A stretch of 64,000 nt of DNA from SCN-69-37 sp044507065 (GTDB lineage Bacteria; Acidobacteriota; Vicinamibacteria; Vicinamibacterales; SCN-69-37). The DNA is taken from positions 12,796 through 76,795 of the forward strand of contig JBIQJY010000010.1 in NCBI GenBank assembly GCA_044507065.1, given 5' to 3'. Numbering within the stretch: position 1 is the first letter of the stretch; each line of letters begins with the position of its first letter. A program made the position numbers and the translations under genes. Shown here in pieces: positions 35,724 through 46,339 of the stretch. A model generated the notes under the pieces. The model ran no database searches. It had not been told where the DNA came from and saw only the letters and a list, made by a program, of their open reading frames with translations.

Positions 35724-36016
35724 GACTTCGGCGCCTCACGGCGCTTGAACATGCGCAGCATGCGGTCCGTGATCATGTAGCCGCTCACCAGGTTCGTCGT
35801 CGACGCGAAGACGGCGACGGCTCCGAGCCACGTCGTGAGTGTGTCGTCGGACTGCCCGGTGACGAGCAGTGCCCCGACCACCGCGATCGACGAGATCGCG
35901 TTGGTCAACGACATCAGCGGTGTGTGCAGGAGGCGCGAGACCCGGCTGATGATGTCCATGCCGAGAAACGCGGCAAGCATGAAGATGAAGAGTGCTGTAA
36001 GCAGATCGAGTTGCAT
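35720..36016 (-). CDS. pntAb: NAD(P) transhydrogenase alpha subunit, membrane part (split type)
   Basis: 98 residues from ATG 36014-36016; an in-frame ATG six codons earlier is less likely. Three hydrophobic helices: LLTALFIFMLAAFLGMDII, NAISSIAVVGALLVTG, WLGAVAVFASTTNLVSGYMI, followed by the basic tail DRMLRMFKRRE. This matches the C-terminal domain of PntA that is a separate subunit in split transhydrogenases. It is coupled by overlap to pntB. The catalytic NAD(H)-binding subunit is missing from this locus: the gene upstream is an unrelated PLP enzyme. Confidence 0.92.
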   Translation of the reverse strand: MQLDLLTALFIFMLAAFLGMDIISRVSRLLHTPLMSLTNAISSIAVVGALLVTGQSDDTLTTWLGAVAVFASTTNLVSGYMITDRMLRMFKRREAPKS

Positions 36017-36088
36017 AAAAAGTCGCCGCGACAATATATCAGGCGAATCCGCTGTCGGGGCGCGAACCGGTCCCGGTGACGCGGCGCG

Positions 36089-37297
36089 TCAGACGCGAGC
36101 AAGCCTGTCGATCGCGTCGGCCAGGCGCTCGATATCGGCCCATTCGGTGTAGACCTGCGCCGACACGCGCGCCCAGAGCCGCCCGTAGCCGGCGTGGATC
36201 TGGACCTCGATCGCGTCCTCGAACAACAGGTGGTTGCGCACGCGCGCCGCGTCGGCTGGCGTCGCACCGAGCCGGTCGGGCAGGCCGACGGTCGCCATGA
36301 ACCCGATATCCTGTCGGGCCCCCGGCAGCGGCGTCGTCCAGTGCGCGGCGAGTTCCGAACCGGCGCGCCACGCGAGTCCGTGGTTGTACTGCCAGACCGC
36401 GTCGATGCCAAGGTCGTGCAGCAGCGCGATGCCCTCCGGGGCGGCCAGCCACGGCGTGGGATCGCGCGTGCCGAGCCAGTCGAACTCCGCGGGGAACCCG
36501 GCATCGAGCCCCCACGAGATCACTGCCGGATGCAGGCCCTCCTGCCGCGACGGGTGGGCCCAGAGCAGCCCGGCGCTGCGCGGTGCGTGCGCCCACTTGT
36601 GGAGGTTGCCCACATACCAGTCGGCACCGATCGACGGCACATCGAGGGGCAGCACGCCCGGGGCGTGTGCGCCGTCGACGAGCAGCGGCACGCCGCGGGA
36701 ACGACACACAGTCGCGATGTCGCGGACCGGAAGAATCAGCCCGCTCTCCGACGTGATGTGATCCACGATCATCAGCCGCGTGCGCGGCGTACACGCCGCC
36801 TCGATGCGGGCCGCCAGTTCGACGGCGTCGAAAGCCGGATAGGGCACCGCGATCGTGCGGACGACGGCGCCGTGCTCGCGCGCGACGAGCGCGGCGATCC
36901 GGTCGATCGAGCCGTAGCCGTGATCGGTCAGCAGCAGCTCGTCGCCAGGCGCGAGCGTCGGCGCCATCGATCGCAGGACGGCATTGACACCTGTCGTCGC
37001 GTTGTCGACGAACACCACGTCGTCGGCACGCGCGCCGATGAACGCCGCGACGTCGGCAGCCGCCAGACGCAGCCGCGTGGGTCCGGTACGGCCGGCGATG
37101 AAGTCACCCACGTCGCGCAGCATGAACCGCGCCGGCTGCCGCTCGATCTCGGCGCGCAGTGCCTGCTGTCGGTCGAGGACACGCGCCGGCGTGACGCCGA
37201 CGGTACCGTGGTTGAGATAGGTGATCGCCGGATCGAGCGGCCACTCGGAGAGCAGGCGCCGCCCGAACGGGGGGCCTACCGGAGCGGCAGGATCCAC
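36089..37297 (-). CDS. Class V aminotransferase-fold PLP enzyme (isopenicillin-N epimerase/cysteine desulfurase-like)
   Basis: 402 residues from GTG 37295-37297, overlapping the end of the permease gene; a longer start at 37357 is possible. Hallmarks: ITYLNHGTVGVTPARVL near residue 25, VFVDNATTGVNAVLRS, LLLTDHGYGSI, IVDHITSESGLILPV, the PLP-binding Asp/His in LLVDGAHAPG, and the Schiff-base lysine in WYVGNLHKWAHAPR. These features are those of the isopenicillin-N epimerase-like branch. No cysteine-desulfurase active-site Cys loop is apparent. The natural substrate cannot be told. Confidence 0.85.
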   Translation of the reverse strand: MDPAAPVGPPFGRRLLSEWPLDPAITYLNHGTVGVTPARVLDRQQALRAEIERQPARFMLRDVGDFIAGRTGPTRLRLAAADVAAFIGARADDVVFVDNATTGVNAVLRSMAPTLAPGDELLLTDHGYGSIDRIAALVAREHGAVVRTIAVPYPAFDAVELAARIEAACTPRTRLMIVDHITSESGLILPVRDIATVCRSRGVPLLVDGAHAPGVLPLDVPSIGADWYVGNLHKWAHAPRSAGLLWAHPSRQEGLHPAVISWGLDAGFPAEFDWLGTRDPTPWLAAPEGIALLHDLGIDAVWQYNHGLAWRAGSELAAHWTTPLPGARQDIGFMATVGLPDRLGATPADAARVRNHLLFEDAIEVQIHAGYGRLWARVSAQVYTEWADIERLADAIDRLARV

Positions 37298-38637
37298 GAC
37301 AGCAGGACCGCCGTCAGGAAGCCGACCGTGCCGATCGTGGCGGCCGTCCCCGTCCACATGCGAAGCGTCTCGGAGTTGTCGAGGCCGCCCATTTTCGCGA
37401 TGACCCAGAATCCGCTGTCGTTCATCCAGCTGATGACCAGCGAACCGCCGGCCGCTGCCAGCGCCGCATACACGGGATGGGGCAGCAGCGCGGGATCGCC
37501 GCCTGCATAGATGCCCGCGATGACCGAGGCCGACGTGATGATGGCTACCGTGCTCGACCCCTGAGCAATCTTGAGCAGCGAGGCGAGCAGGAAGGCGAGC
37601 ACGAGAACGGGCAGGCCGAAGGCCGCCGCGTAGTCGGCGAGCGTGGCGCCAATCTCGGCGCGCGTGAGCATGCCGCCATAGGCGCCGCCCGCGGCGGTGA
37701 TCAGGATGATGGTGCCCGCGCTGGCAAACGCTTCCTCGGCGAGCGCCGACATCTGGATGCGCGTCGTGCCGCGTACCGTCGCCAGCAGATACATGGTCAC
37801 CAGCACGGCCAGGAACAGGGCGACGTTCGGGTCGCCCACGAACGTGAGGGTCGTGGCGACCGGCCCCGTCATCCCCATGGCGGCCACGGCCGTGCGGCCG
37901 GCAATCAGCACGATGGGCAGCACGATGGGCGCCAGCGACAAGCCGAGCGAGGGCAGCGCCTGCGTGTCAACAGCGGGCGCGGCATCGGCGGACCGTTCGA
38001 TCTCGGCTCGCACGTTGGCGGCCAGGTTGGGCCACCGCCGGAACGCCCACGATGCGTAGACCAGCCCGCCCATGGTGGCGATCACCGCCACGACCGCGCC
38101 GATGGGAATCATCAGCCCGAGATCCACGTTGAGCTGCGCGGCCGCGGCCAGCGGGCCGGGCGTGGGCGGGACGAACACGTGTGTGGCTGCCGCACCGCCC
38201 ACCACGGCCATCAGGAACAGCGAGTAGCCCCAGCGGGCCTGCGCGTGCATGGCCCGGATGAGCGGTGCCATGAGGTAGAAGACCGTGTCGAAGAACACCG
38301 GAATGGACAGGATGTAGCCGTTGGCCGCCATGGCGTAGTGGCCGCGCTTCGCACCCGTCAGGCCGATGAAGAACGCGCCGATGCGCGCCGCACCGCCGCT
38401 GTGCTGGAGGCCCAGGCCGATGAACGATGCGAACGCGATGATGATGCCGATGCGGCCGGTGACCGCACCCAGCTCGGTTGCCGCGAGCGTCACCGAATCG
38501 GCCGTGTTGACGGCCGGCGCGAGCACGCCCACGATGACGGCGCCCACGAGCAGGGCCAGGAATGCGTGCAGGCGGGCCCAGACGATCAGGCCGATGACGG
38601 CAGCCATGGAGATTGCCAGAACGAGGAGTGGGTGCAT
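37276..38637 (-). CDS. GntP-family gluconate/sugar-acid:H+ symporter
   Basis: 453 residues, 12 or more hydrophobic helices, start ATG 38635-38637. Family signatures include GGAARIGAFFIGLTGAKRGHYAMAANGYILSIPVFFDTVFYLMAPLIRAM and THVFVPPTPGPLAAAAQLNVDLGLMI, typical of the GntP/DsdX group that imports gluconate, fructuronate or D-serine with protons. The PLP-enzyme gene starts inside its last codons, so both are cotranscribed; the pairing of a GntP permease with a PLP enzyme recalls D-serine or hydroxy-amino-acid use, but a sugar acid remains equally possible. Confidence 0.9.
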   Translation of the reverse strand: MHPLLVLAISMAAVIGLIVWARLHAFLALLVGAVIVGVLAPAVNTADSVTLAATELGAVTGRIGIIIAFASFIGLGLQHSGGAARIGAFFIGLTGAKRGHYAMAANGYILSIPVFFDTVFYLMAPLIRAMHAQARWGYSLFLMAVVGGAAATHVFVPPTPGPLAAAAQLNVDLGLMIPIGAVVAVIATMGGLVYASWAFRRWPNLAANVRAEIERSADAAPAVDTQALPSLGLSLAPIVLPIVLIAGRTAVAAMGMTGPVATTLTFVGDPNVALFLAVLVTMYLLATVRGTTRIQMSALAEEAFASAGTIILITAAGGAYGGMLTRAEIGATLADYAAAFGLPVLVLAFLLASLLKIAQGSSTVAIITSASVIAGIYAGGDPALLPHPVYAALAAAGGSLVISWMNDSGFWVIAKMGGLDNSETLRMWTGTAATIGTVGFLTAVLLSWILPLR

Positions 38638-38685
38638 GGGGCGACATCTTATCCGCTGGGCCGCACACCGGTGCCTGCCGCCGGG

Positions 38686-38733
38686 TTGCGCCGTCGGATT
38701 TTCTTAGGTATCATTCCATCCGGATTTACGGAT
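38686..38733 (+). promoter_or_regulatory. Promoter and operator of the ArsR-methyltransferase/ahcY operon
   Basis: -35 TTGCGC (38686-38691), 17-bp spacer, -10 TATCAT (38709-38714). The inverted repeat ATCCGGATTTACGGAT (38718-38733, arms ATCCG/CGGAT) covers the expected transcript start and ends 2 nt before the ATG at 38736. This is where an ArsR-family autorepressor would bind. Confidence 0.7.
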
Positions 38734-38735
38734 AG

Positions 38736-39734
38736 ATGTCTGCCGCCGCGCTGCCCCTTCTCGATTCGTTCTCGGCCCTCGCCGATGCCACGCGGTGTCG
38801 CACGTTGTGGCTGCTCGAGCAGCAGGAACTGACCGTCTCGGAGCTCTGCAGCGTGCTCCAGCTCCCGCAATCGACGGTCAGCCGGCACCTGAAGACCCTG
38901 GCCGATGCCGGCTGGGTCACGTCCCGCCGCGAAGGCACCAGCCGTTACTACGCGCTGGCGACTGGCGAGGTTGGCGACGACGAGGGCGCGCGCGCGCAGA
39001 TCTGGGCGTTGACGCGTGCGCAGCTGGTGGGCCGACCCGGGGTGGCGCAGGATGCCCGGCGCCTCGCTCGCGTGCTCTCGGGTCGCAGCCGGACATCACA
39101 GCAATTCTTCGCGACCGCCGCGCGCGAGTGGGATCGGCTGCGCGAGGATCTGTTCGGGTCGCAGTTCGTCGCGCAGGCGCTCGTCGGCCTGCTGCCCGAC
39201 GACTGGGTGGTGGGCGATCTCGGCTGCGGCACGGGACAGCTGCTCCCGGCGTTATCCTCGGTCGTGCGCCGGGTCATTGGCGTGGACGGATCGGACGAGA
39301 TGCTGGCCGCGGCGCGGGCCACGGCGGGACACCTCGACAACGTCCAGTTACACCGCGGCACGCTCGAGGACCTGCCGCTCGCCGACCGGAGCCTCGACGC
39401 GGCCGTGATGGTGCTGGTGCTGCATCACCTGCCGTCGCCGGTGCTGGCGCTGACCGAGGCGCGTCGCGTGCTCGTGCCCGGCGGCCGGCTGCTCATCGTC
39501 GATATGGCGCCGCACGAGCGCGAGGCCTATCGTCAGCAGATGGGGCACGTGTGGCTGGGATTCGATGAAGACCACGTGCGCCGGCTCGTCGAACAGGCCG
39601 GCTTCGATCTGCGCCGCTTTGCGCCGCTCACCCCGGCGACCGAGGCCAAGGGGCCCACGCTGTTCACCGCCACGGCGGTTGTCCGCTCGACGTCCGATTC
39701 ATCCATCACCGGTACCGGAAACACTGAGGAGTAG
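38736..39734 (+). CDS. ArsR-family regulator fused to a SAM-dependent methyltransferase domain (SahR-like)
   Basis: 332 residues. Residues 1-85 are an ArsR winged HTH (DATRCRTLWLLEQQELTVSELCSVLQLPQSTVSRHLKTLADAGWVTSRREGTSRYYAL). Residues about 120-310 are a class I methyltransferase: motif I VVGDLGCGTGQLLPAL, VIGVDGSDEML, LEDLPLADRSLDAAVMVLVLHHL. The gene is 3 bp from ahcY, encoding S-adenosylhomocysteine hydrolase. ArsR proteins with a methyltransferase domain next to ahcY are known in Proteobacteria as SahR, a repressor of the methyl cycle that senses S-adenosylhomocysteine. By architecture and position this is a likely counterpart; the methyltransferase domain probably binds SAH or SAM as effector. 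Confidence 0.88.
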   Translation: MSAAALPLLDSFSALADATRCRTLWLLEQQELTVSELCSVLQLPQSTVSRHLKTLADAGWVTSRREGTSRYYALATGEVGDDEGARAQIWALTRAQLVGRPGVAQDARRLARVLSGRSRTSQQFFATAAREWDRLREDLFGSQFVAQALVGLLPDDWVVGDLGCGTGQLLPALSSVVRRVIGVDGSDEMLAAARATAGHLDNVQLHRGTLEDLPLADRSLDAAVMVLVLHHLPSPVLALTEARRVLVPGGRLLIVDMAPHEREAYRQQMGHVWLGFDEDHVRRLVEQAGFDLRRFAPLTPATEAKGPTLFTATAVVRSTSDSSITGTGNTEE

Positions 39735-39737
39735 CTG

Positions 39738-41237
<1,500 letters not shown>

Positions 41238-41312
41238 CACCGATGTCGTGCGTCCTGCGGGCCAGCCGGCCCGCGGGACGCACGTCGACGGACTCCACGC
41301 CCTGGACGCTGC

Positions 41313-41678
41313 ATGCTGCTCTTCCTGTTGATTCCCGTTGCCGCCGTGTTGCCGATTCTGGCGATGAGCACCGTGGCCCGCCGCAAGCGGGACATGGCTG
41401 CGCTTGCCGAACGTGGCCAGGTGACGGCGGGGAAGGTTGCGGCGCACAGTCGTATCAACAGTCGTCGCGGCCGCGCGCGCAAACGCGTGCACCTGATGTA
41501 CGAGCGGGCCGATACCGGCCCGCGCCGGCGCTGGGTGACCGTCACGCAGCGCGAGTGGGAGCGCCTGCCGGAGGGCGCACTCGTCGATCTGGTGTACCTG
41601 CCTGAGAAACCGTCGGTGTTTGCCACGCGAACGCAGGTCAACGCGATGCGCGCCGCCCGCGGATTGCCGGAGCTCTGA
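41313..41678 (+). CDS. Small membrane-anchored protein, DUF3592-like
   Basis: 121 residues with one N-terminal helix (MLLFLLIPVAAVLPILAMSTVA) and then a cytoplasmic-looking basic domain: ALAERGQVTAGKVAAH...VHLMYERADTGPRRRWVTVTQREWERLPEGALVDLVYLPEKPSVFATR. The pattern of a short beta domain ending in VxLxYLPxxPxxxxxR is that of DUF3592-type proteins. Function unknown. It is convergent with the PH-domain gene downstream. Confidence 0.65.
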   Translation: MLLFLLIPVAAVLPILAMSTVARRKRDMAALAERGQVTAGKVAAHSRINSRRGRARKRVHLMYERADTGPRRRWVTVTQREWERLPEGALVDLVYLPEKPSVFATRTQVNAMRAARGLPEL

Positions 41679-41711
41679 GCCGGGCGCGTCTCGACACCCA
41701 ACGGGACGGCT

Positions 41712-43238
41712 TCACGCCGCGCGTTCAGCGTCCATCATCCTCATCAACCGATCGTAGAGGGCCTGCGCGTCGGCCGTCGGCAGGAAGCGCACGCGCAGCA
41801 CGCCCTCGGTCGCCCCCGCTCCCGCGCTGTCGAGCCACAGCGTCGCCATGCCGTGGCGTCGATCGAGCGGCGAGGCCGTGAGCCGCAGCGCCTGTACCTT
41901 GCGGATGTCCACGATGCCCCAGCGCCGGTTGAGCCAGCCTTCGCGCACGAGCACCGAGTAGGACGCAATGGCGTAGCCGGCCAGCCGCGCCAGCCGTCGG
42001 GCACGGTAGACGAGCAGCGGAATGATGCCGAGCAGCGCAAGTGCGGTCCATCCGAACTGCCACGTCGCCACGGCGGTCGCGGCCACGACACCGACGGAGG
42101 GAACGACGAACAGCCGCCGCCAGGCCGCCGGATGGACGGCGCGCCACTCGGCCACCGGCCAGACGCCCTGTCCAATCAGCCGCTGCAGCAGTCGCGTGAC
42201 CGTCGCGGCCGGTGCGACGGGCGCGAGGTGGCGGATCGCGTGCTCGTCACCCTCGCCGCCGGCCGCGCTGTCGACGCGAAGGCCCTGGCGTCCGAACCAG
42301 CGATGCAGCAGCGTCTCGTCGATGCGCCACGCCTGGATGCGGCGCCGCGGCAGTTGGTGACGCACACGCGTCAGCAGGCCGCGCTCCACCCGCAGTTGCG
42401 GCCCCACCTCCACGAGCGAGAACCCGTGGTACTGCAGCAACGCCAGCAGCACCGACAACACGCGGACGATGGCGAGCAGGATCATGAGGAGCACAGCCGC
42501 CGAGAGTGCGAGGACCGCGGTATCGTGCAGGTGTCCAGTGACGAACTGTCCGGCGTCGGCGACGATCGTCATGATCGACGTCGGCACCAGGTCGGTCGAG
42601 AGCCGATCGCCCACCAGTTGCCACAGGGCGCCCACACCGGCTGCGATGACAACCATGCCCCGGTTCGAGATGAGTCCGAGGCGCACGACCTCGGCCGTGC
42701 CGAGCGCGAGCAGCGGCACTTCGGCGACGTCCGCCAACGCCGCGGCGGCGGCAGGGTCCTGCGCCGACCGGCGCAGGACGCCCTGCTCACGCAGGAACGA
42801 CTCGAGCGCGCGGGCGTCCTCGATCGACAGCACGCGCATCACCGCCTCGGCCTGCTTGCTGCCCGCCGACTCCAGGCGCACTTCGGTCACCCCGAACAGT
42901 CGGTGCAGCAGTGTCTGGTGCAGGTTCACCGTGTGGACGCGCTCGTACGGAATATCGCGCCGGTTGCGTTGAAGGACGCCGCTGCGGATCACGAAGCCCT
43001 CGGCGTCGGTGCGATAGCGGAACGTGAAGTACTGGGCGACCGACACGACGGTGAGTCCGACAACGCCGATGAGGCCGTACCACTCGGCGCCGCTGCCGCC
43101 GCGCCCCGTGACGAGCAGCAGGACGAGCGGCACGGCAAACGATCGCAGCTGCTGCAGCAGCACGAAGAGCCACGAAAGGGGGTGGAGCCGCCGGTCCTCG
43201 ACGGTCGGTGCGGATCCGGCCTCAGAGCGCGTCGACAT
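41712..43238 (-). CDS. Membrane protein with duplicated bacterial PH (bPH2/DUF304) domains, YdbT-like
   Basis: 508 residues. Paired hydrophobic helices near the N-terminus (LFVLLQQLRSFAVPLVLLLVTG, YGLIGVVGLTVVSVAQYF), around 185-270 and 370-410 alternate with bPH2 modules recognisable by FRYRTDAEGFVIRSGVLQRNRRDIPYERVHTVNLHQTLLHRLFGVTEVRLESAG and, near the end, EGWLNRRWGIVDIRKVQALRLTASPLDRRHGMATLWLDSAG. YdbS/YdbT pairs of Bacillus have this design and are linked to resistance to some membrane-active agents; that role is not shown here. The start overlaps the upstream bPH2 gene by 17 bp. Confidence 0.82.
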   Translation of the reverse strand: MSTRSEAGSAPTVEDRRLHPLSWLFVLLQQLRSFAVPLVLLLVTGRGGSGAEWYGLIGVVGLTVVSVAQYFTFRYRTDAEGFVIRSGVLQRNRRDIPYERVHTVNLHQTLLHRLFGVTEVRLESAGSKQAEAVMRVLSIEDARALESFLREQGVLRRSAQDPAAAAALADVAEVPLLALGTAEVVRLGLISNRGMVVIAAGVGALWQLVGDRLSTDLVPTSIMTIVADAGQFVTGHLHDTAVLALSAAVLLMILLAIVRVLSVLLALLQYHGFSLVEVGPQLRVERGLLTRVRHQLPRRRIQAWRIDETLLHRWFGRQGLRVDSAAGGEGDEHAIRHLAPVAPAATVTRLLQRLIGQGVWPVAEWRAVHPAAWRRLFVVPSVGVVAATAVATWQFGWTALALLGIIPLLVYRARRLARLAGYAIASYSVLVREGWLNRRWGIVDIRKVQALRLTASPLDRRHGMATLWLDSAGAGATEGVLRVRFLPTADAQALYDRLMRMMDAERAA

Positions 43239-43758
43239 GGTGGGCCGCGTCCGGGATCAACGCATCACGGAGCGCGACGGCATCGGGCTCGTCGAGGCCC
43301 GACAGTCGGAGCGCGTGCGTCTGCGTACCGGCGGTGTGGACGACGAGCGTGGCGACATCGAACTGACGCTCGATCGGACCGCGTTCGATGTCGAGGTGCT
43401 GGACCCGCGAGCGCGGCACGAGGATCTCGGTGTGCCAGAGCACGCCGCGGCGCACGTGCAGTCCGATCTCATCGAGACGCCAGCGCGTGCGGCGCCATCG
43501 CAGCGAGCCGAGCCATGCACCGGCTGCCGCTCCCGCACCCGTCGTTCCGACGATGGCGATGGGGCCCGCGACGAGCGGACCGATGCCGAGACCGCCCACA
43601 AGCATCGCCACGAACAGGCCGCCCACGGGGATCGACAGAATGATGCCGCCAATCGCGCCGCCGATGCTGCGGACGACGCGGGCCGCCGGCGCGAGTGGAC
43701 GCCACTCGTCTGTCGACGGGCCGATATCCGGCACGGGCGCGGCAGCGGGGAGTGACAT
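43222..43758 (-). CDS. Membrane protein with one bacterial PH (bPH2) domain, YdbS-like
   Basis: 178 residues from ATG 43756-43758 (an in-frame GTG directly precedes it). Two helices (SIGGAIGGIILSIPVGGLFVAMLVGG and GPIAIVGTTGAGAAAGAWLG) are followed by a bPH2 domain with WRLDEIGLHVRRGVLWHTEILVPRSRVQHLDIERGPIERQFDVATLVVHTAGT, the canonical motif. It is the first gene of a two-gene operon with the YdbT-like protein. A -10-like TACCAT (43772-43767 on the minus strand) is close to the start. Confidence 0.82.
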   Translation of the reverse strand: MSLPAAAPVPDIGPSTDEWRPLAPAARVVRSIGGAIGGIILSIPVGGLFVAMLVGGLGIGPLVAGPIAIVGTTGAGAAAGAWLGSLRWRRTRWRLDEIGLHVRRGVLWHTEILVPRSRVQHLDIERGPIERQFDVATLVVHTAGTQTHALRLSGLDEPDAVALRDALIPDAAHHVDAL

Positions 43759-43829
43759 CACGCGACATGGTAGCGCAGCGGCCAGCGGGATCGGCTCACT
43801 CCGGAGGATTCACGCATCGCGCAGACAGC

Positions 43830-43866
43830 AACGCCGCGGAACGGTGACGAATCGTTCCGCGGCGTT
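43830..43866 (-). terminator. Strong hairpin after the M56/TonB gene
   Basis: A perfect 14-bp inverted repeat AACGCCGCGGAACG / CGTTCCGCGGCGTT with a 9-nt loop, about 70 bp past the stop at 43935. T-runs are absent on both sides, so it may instead protect the 3' end of the message. Confidence 0.5.
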
Positions 43867-43934
43867 TGGTGCACGGTCGGCGTAGCGGCCGGGGTTTCGT
43901 GGGGAGGAAACGCCGTGCAAATCGTTTAGACGGG

Positions 43935-45937
43935 TCAATAGAGCGTGAAGTTCACCGTGACCGTCATCAGGACCGACACCGGCGCGCCGTTGAGCAGGGT
44001 CGGTGTGTACTTCCACTGGCGCACGGCGTCGATTGCGGCCTGGTCGAGCATTGGCACCGACCGCAGGATCGCGACACCCGTGACGTTGCCGCCCGGATCG
44101 ATGGTGGCCTCGAGCACGACCGCGCCTGATACGTTCGCTGCACGTGCATCTGCCGGGTAGACGGGCGGGACGGAGTGCGTTTTCAGGGGTGGACGGATGT
44201 CACCCCCGACTCGGACGGTGCCCACGCGTGACGTGTGCCCGCTCGTCAAGTCGCCGCGCACCAGGNNNNNNNNNNNNNNNNNNNNNNNNNNNNNNNNNNN
44301 NNNNNNNNNNNNNNNNNNNNNNNNNNNNNNNNNNNNNNNNNNNNNNNNNNNNNNNNNNNNNNNNNTCGGACGGTGCCCACGCGTGACGTGTGCCCGCTCG
44401 TCAAGTCGCCGCGCACCAGGTGCACTCCGCCGGGGCCGGCCACCGCGTCGTCCGATGGTGTTGTTTCGTTCGGGAGCTCACCGTCTCCGGCGAACTGCAC
44501 CGCCGTCTGCGTATTGGGTGTGAGCCTGAAGTGCACCGTAACCGTCATGATGACGGCGACCGGCTGGCCGTTGAGCAGCACGGGATCGTAGCGCCACTGG
44601 CGCACCGCATTGATCGCAGCCTGGTCCAGGTCGGGAACCGATCGCAACACCCGCAGGTTCGATACGGTCCCTTCGGGATCGAGTGTGGCTTCCAGGATGA
44701 CCATACCCTGGATCCCGGCCGCACGCGCGGCCTCCGGGTAGACGGGCGCGACATCGAGAATCTTCCGCGGCGGCCGGATGGCGCCGCCGACGCGCAGTGG
44801 CCGCGGTGCCGGTGGAGGAGTGGTCGGCGCTGGCGCGACAGCCGGAGGTTCCGGAACCTGTACCGGTTGCGCCGGCGCGGGTGCCGCCTGCCGTGCCAGC
44901 GCGATATCGCGCCCGGACGTCGTGGGTGTGGCCTGCGCCGAGATCGTCGTGCGTGCCTGGATGGTCGCGAACGAGACGGCGGCCATGATGACGACGACAC
45001 AGGCCGCAATTGGCACCGGGCGCGGGCGGTTGCGGGCCGGTGCACGCCCGACGAGCCGGCTGATGCGCGCGACGAGCGATCCGTCGGTGGCCGCCAGCGC
45101 CAGCGACCCGTGCTGTTGCCGCACCTCCTCGAGCGTGGCCAGCGCGCGCGCGTACTGGAGCGCGCTGCCGCACGCAGCCACCGCGGCATCGTCGCAGCAG
45201 TGCTCGCGCTCGACGCGCACGGTTCGGGAGAGCCACCAGACGGCCGGGTGGAAGAAGAACAGCGTCTCGACGACGCTCTGCAGCGCGTTGACGAGATGAT
45301 CGTGCCGTCGGACGTGGGCCAGTTCGTGCGCGAGCAGGGCCTCGACCTGCTGCCAGGACAATCCGGTGAACGCGCCAATCGGCAGGAGGATGGTCGGGCG
45401 CAGCCAGCCGATGACGGCCGGCACGTCGATCCACGGCGATTCGACGATGTCGACGCGGCGTCGCACGCCGAGCCCCTCGGCGAGTCGCCGCGTTGCAACC
45501 TGGAGCGCATCGGGAACCGCCAACACGTCGCGCCGACGCACCCGCTCGGCCAGCCACCAGTCGCGCGCGAGACGCGCGGTCAGCACCGCCACGCCGAGGC
45601 CCCAGGCCGAGACGACGCCGGGGAGCCAGGCGGTGAGACCGGCCGTCGGCGCGCCGCCGACCAACGCCGTCGCCGCCTGCACGGGAACGGCAATGGTGCT
45701 GGCAGCGGTGGCTGCGCCGGTCGTCGCCTGCGCGACCATCAGCAGGGAGGCGAGCGGCGTTGCCGCCATGACGAACAGGCCCGCGCACGCCAGCGTGTAG
45801 CGGGTGGTTGCCGTGGCGCGCGGACACGCCGCGAGCACGGCCGCGGTGACGAGGCCGATGAGCGTGGCCTGCCAGAGGAAGTCGATGAGCGTGACGCCCA
45901 CGACAAGCACGGCGTCACTGGCGGCGAGGGTCATCAT
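43935..45937 (-). CDS. BlaR1-like M56 peptidase with two C-terminal TonB domains (split by an artefactual gap)
   Basis: As written, the frame is broken by 100 N plus a duplicated 55 bp. Removing those 155 bases leaves 1,848 bp, exactly 616 codons, i.e. one 615-residue protein. Residues 1-120 hold membrane helices; the M56 zinc motif is LLAHELAHVRRHDHLVNALQS (HExxH), followed by REHCCDDAAVA. A Pro/Ala linker leads to two TonB C-terminal-like domains, each of the form GG.IRPP...VPPVYP..AR...G.V.LEAT.D..G.V...LRSVP.LDQAA..AVRQW.Y.P.LLNG. M56 sensors cleave themselves and the BlaI repressor when a ligand binds. It starts 3 bp after the BlaI-like gene. Confidence 0.85.
44211..44420. other. Artefactual scaffold gap flanked by an identical 55-bp duplication
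   Basis: Bases 44211-44265 are identical to 44366-44420, with exactly 100 N (44266-44365) between them. The two contigs overlap by 55 bp and were not merged. Collapsing them restores the reading frame of the M56/TonB gene. Confidence 0.92.
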
Positions 45938-45940
45938 GAG

Positions 45941-46333
45941 CTACTCCTCTTCTTCGTGTTCCTGTGCGTGGGCGTCGAGCAGCCGGCGGATCTCGCGCAG
46001 CTCCTCGGGGGAGGTCTTCCGGCTGGCCAGGGCCTGCATCACGAACTGGGATGTCGACCCGCCGAACGCGCGGTCCAGCAGGTCCCGCACGAGGCGCCGC
46101 TGCATCCGCGCTTCGGCGTGGCGGGCACGATAGACGTGCTGCGTGCCGCGGTCCTCGCGAACGGTGAGGCCCTTGGCCGTCATCACCTGGAGGACTTTGA
46201 GCGTCGTGGTGTAGGCGACCGTCCGCTTGCCGGCCATGGCGGTGTGGACCTCGCGGACCGTGGAGGGGCCGTGGGCCCAGAGCACGCGGAGAACGGCGAG
46301 CTCGGCATCGGTCGGGCGGGGCGTGGTGGGCAT
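45941..46333 (-). CDS. BlaI/MecI/CopY-family transcriptional repressor
   Basis: 130 residues from ATG 46331-46333. The winged helix is typical: LTDAELAVLRVLWAHGPSTVREVHTAM appears here as PTDAELAVLRVLWAHGPS; then RTVAYTTTLKVLQVMTAKGLTVREDRGTQHVYRA, and a C-terminal dimerisation helix pair with RLVRDLLDRAFGGSTSQFVMQAL. It represses its own operon with the M56 peptidase gene, and is inactivated by proteolysis in the known BlaR/MecR systems. Two near-identical palindromes overlap its promoter. The acidic tail HEEEE is unremarkable. No beta-lactamase gene is in the window. Confidence 0.92.
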   Translation of the reverse strand: MPTTPRPTDAELAVLRVLWAHGPSTVREVHTAMAGKRTVAYTTTLKVLQVMTAKGLTVREDRGTQHVYRARHAEARMQRRLVRDLLDRAFGGSTSQFVMQALASRKTSPEELREIRRLLDAHAQEHEEEE

Positions 46334-46339
46334 GGGCGC

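Noticed and set aside
39735..39737. SAH riboswitch before ahcY
   Set aside because: Only 3 bp separate ahcY from the upstream gene; there is no room for a riboswitch, and the operator at 38718-38733 offers an alternative control.
44211..44420. Tandem 55-bp duplication as a biological repeat
   Set aside because: It occurs only at the two ends of a 100-N run and breaks a gene that is restored when collapsed; the same length recurs at 59 kb.
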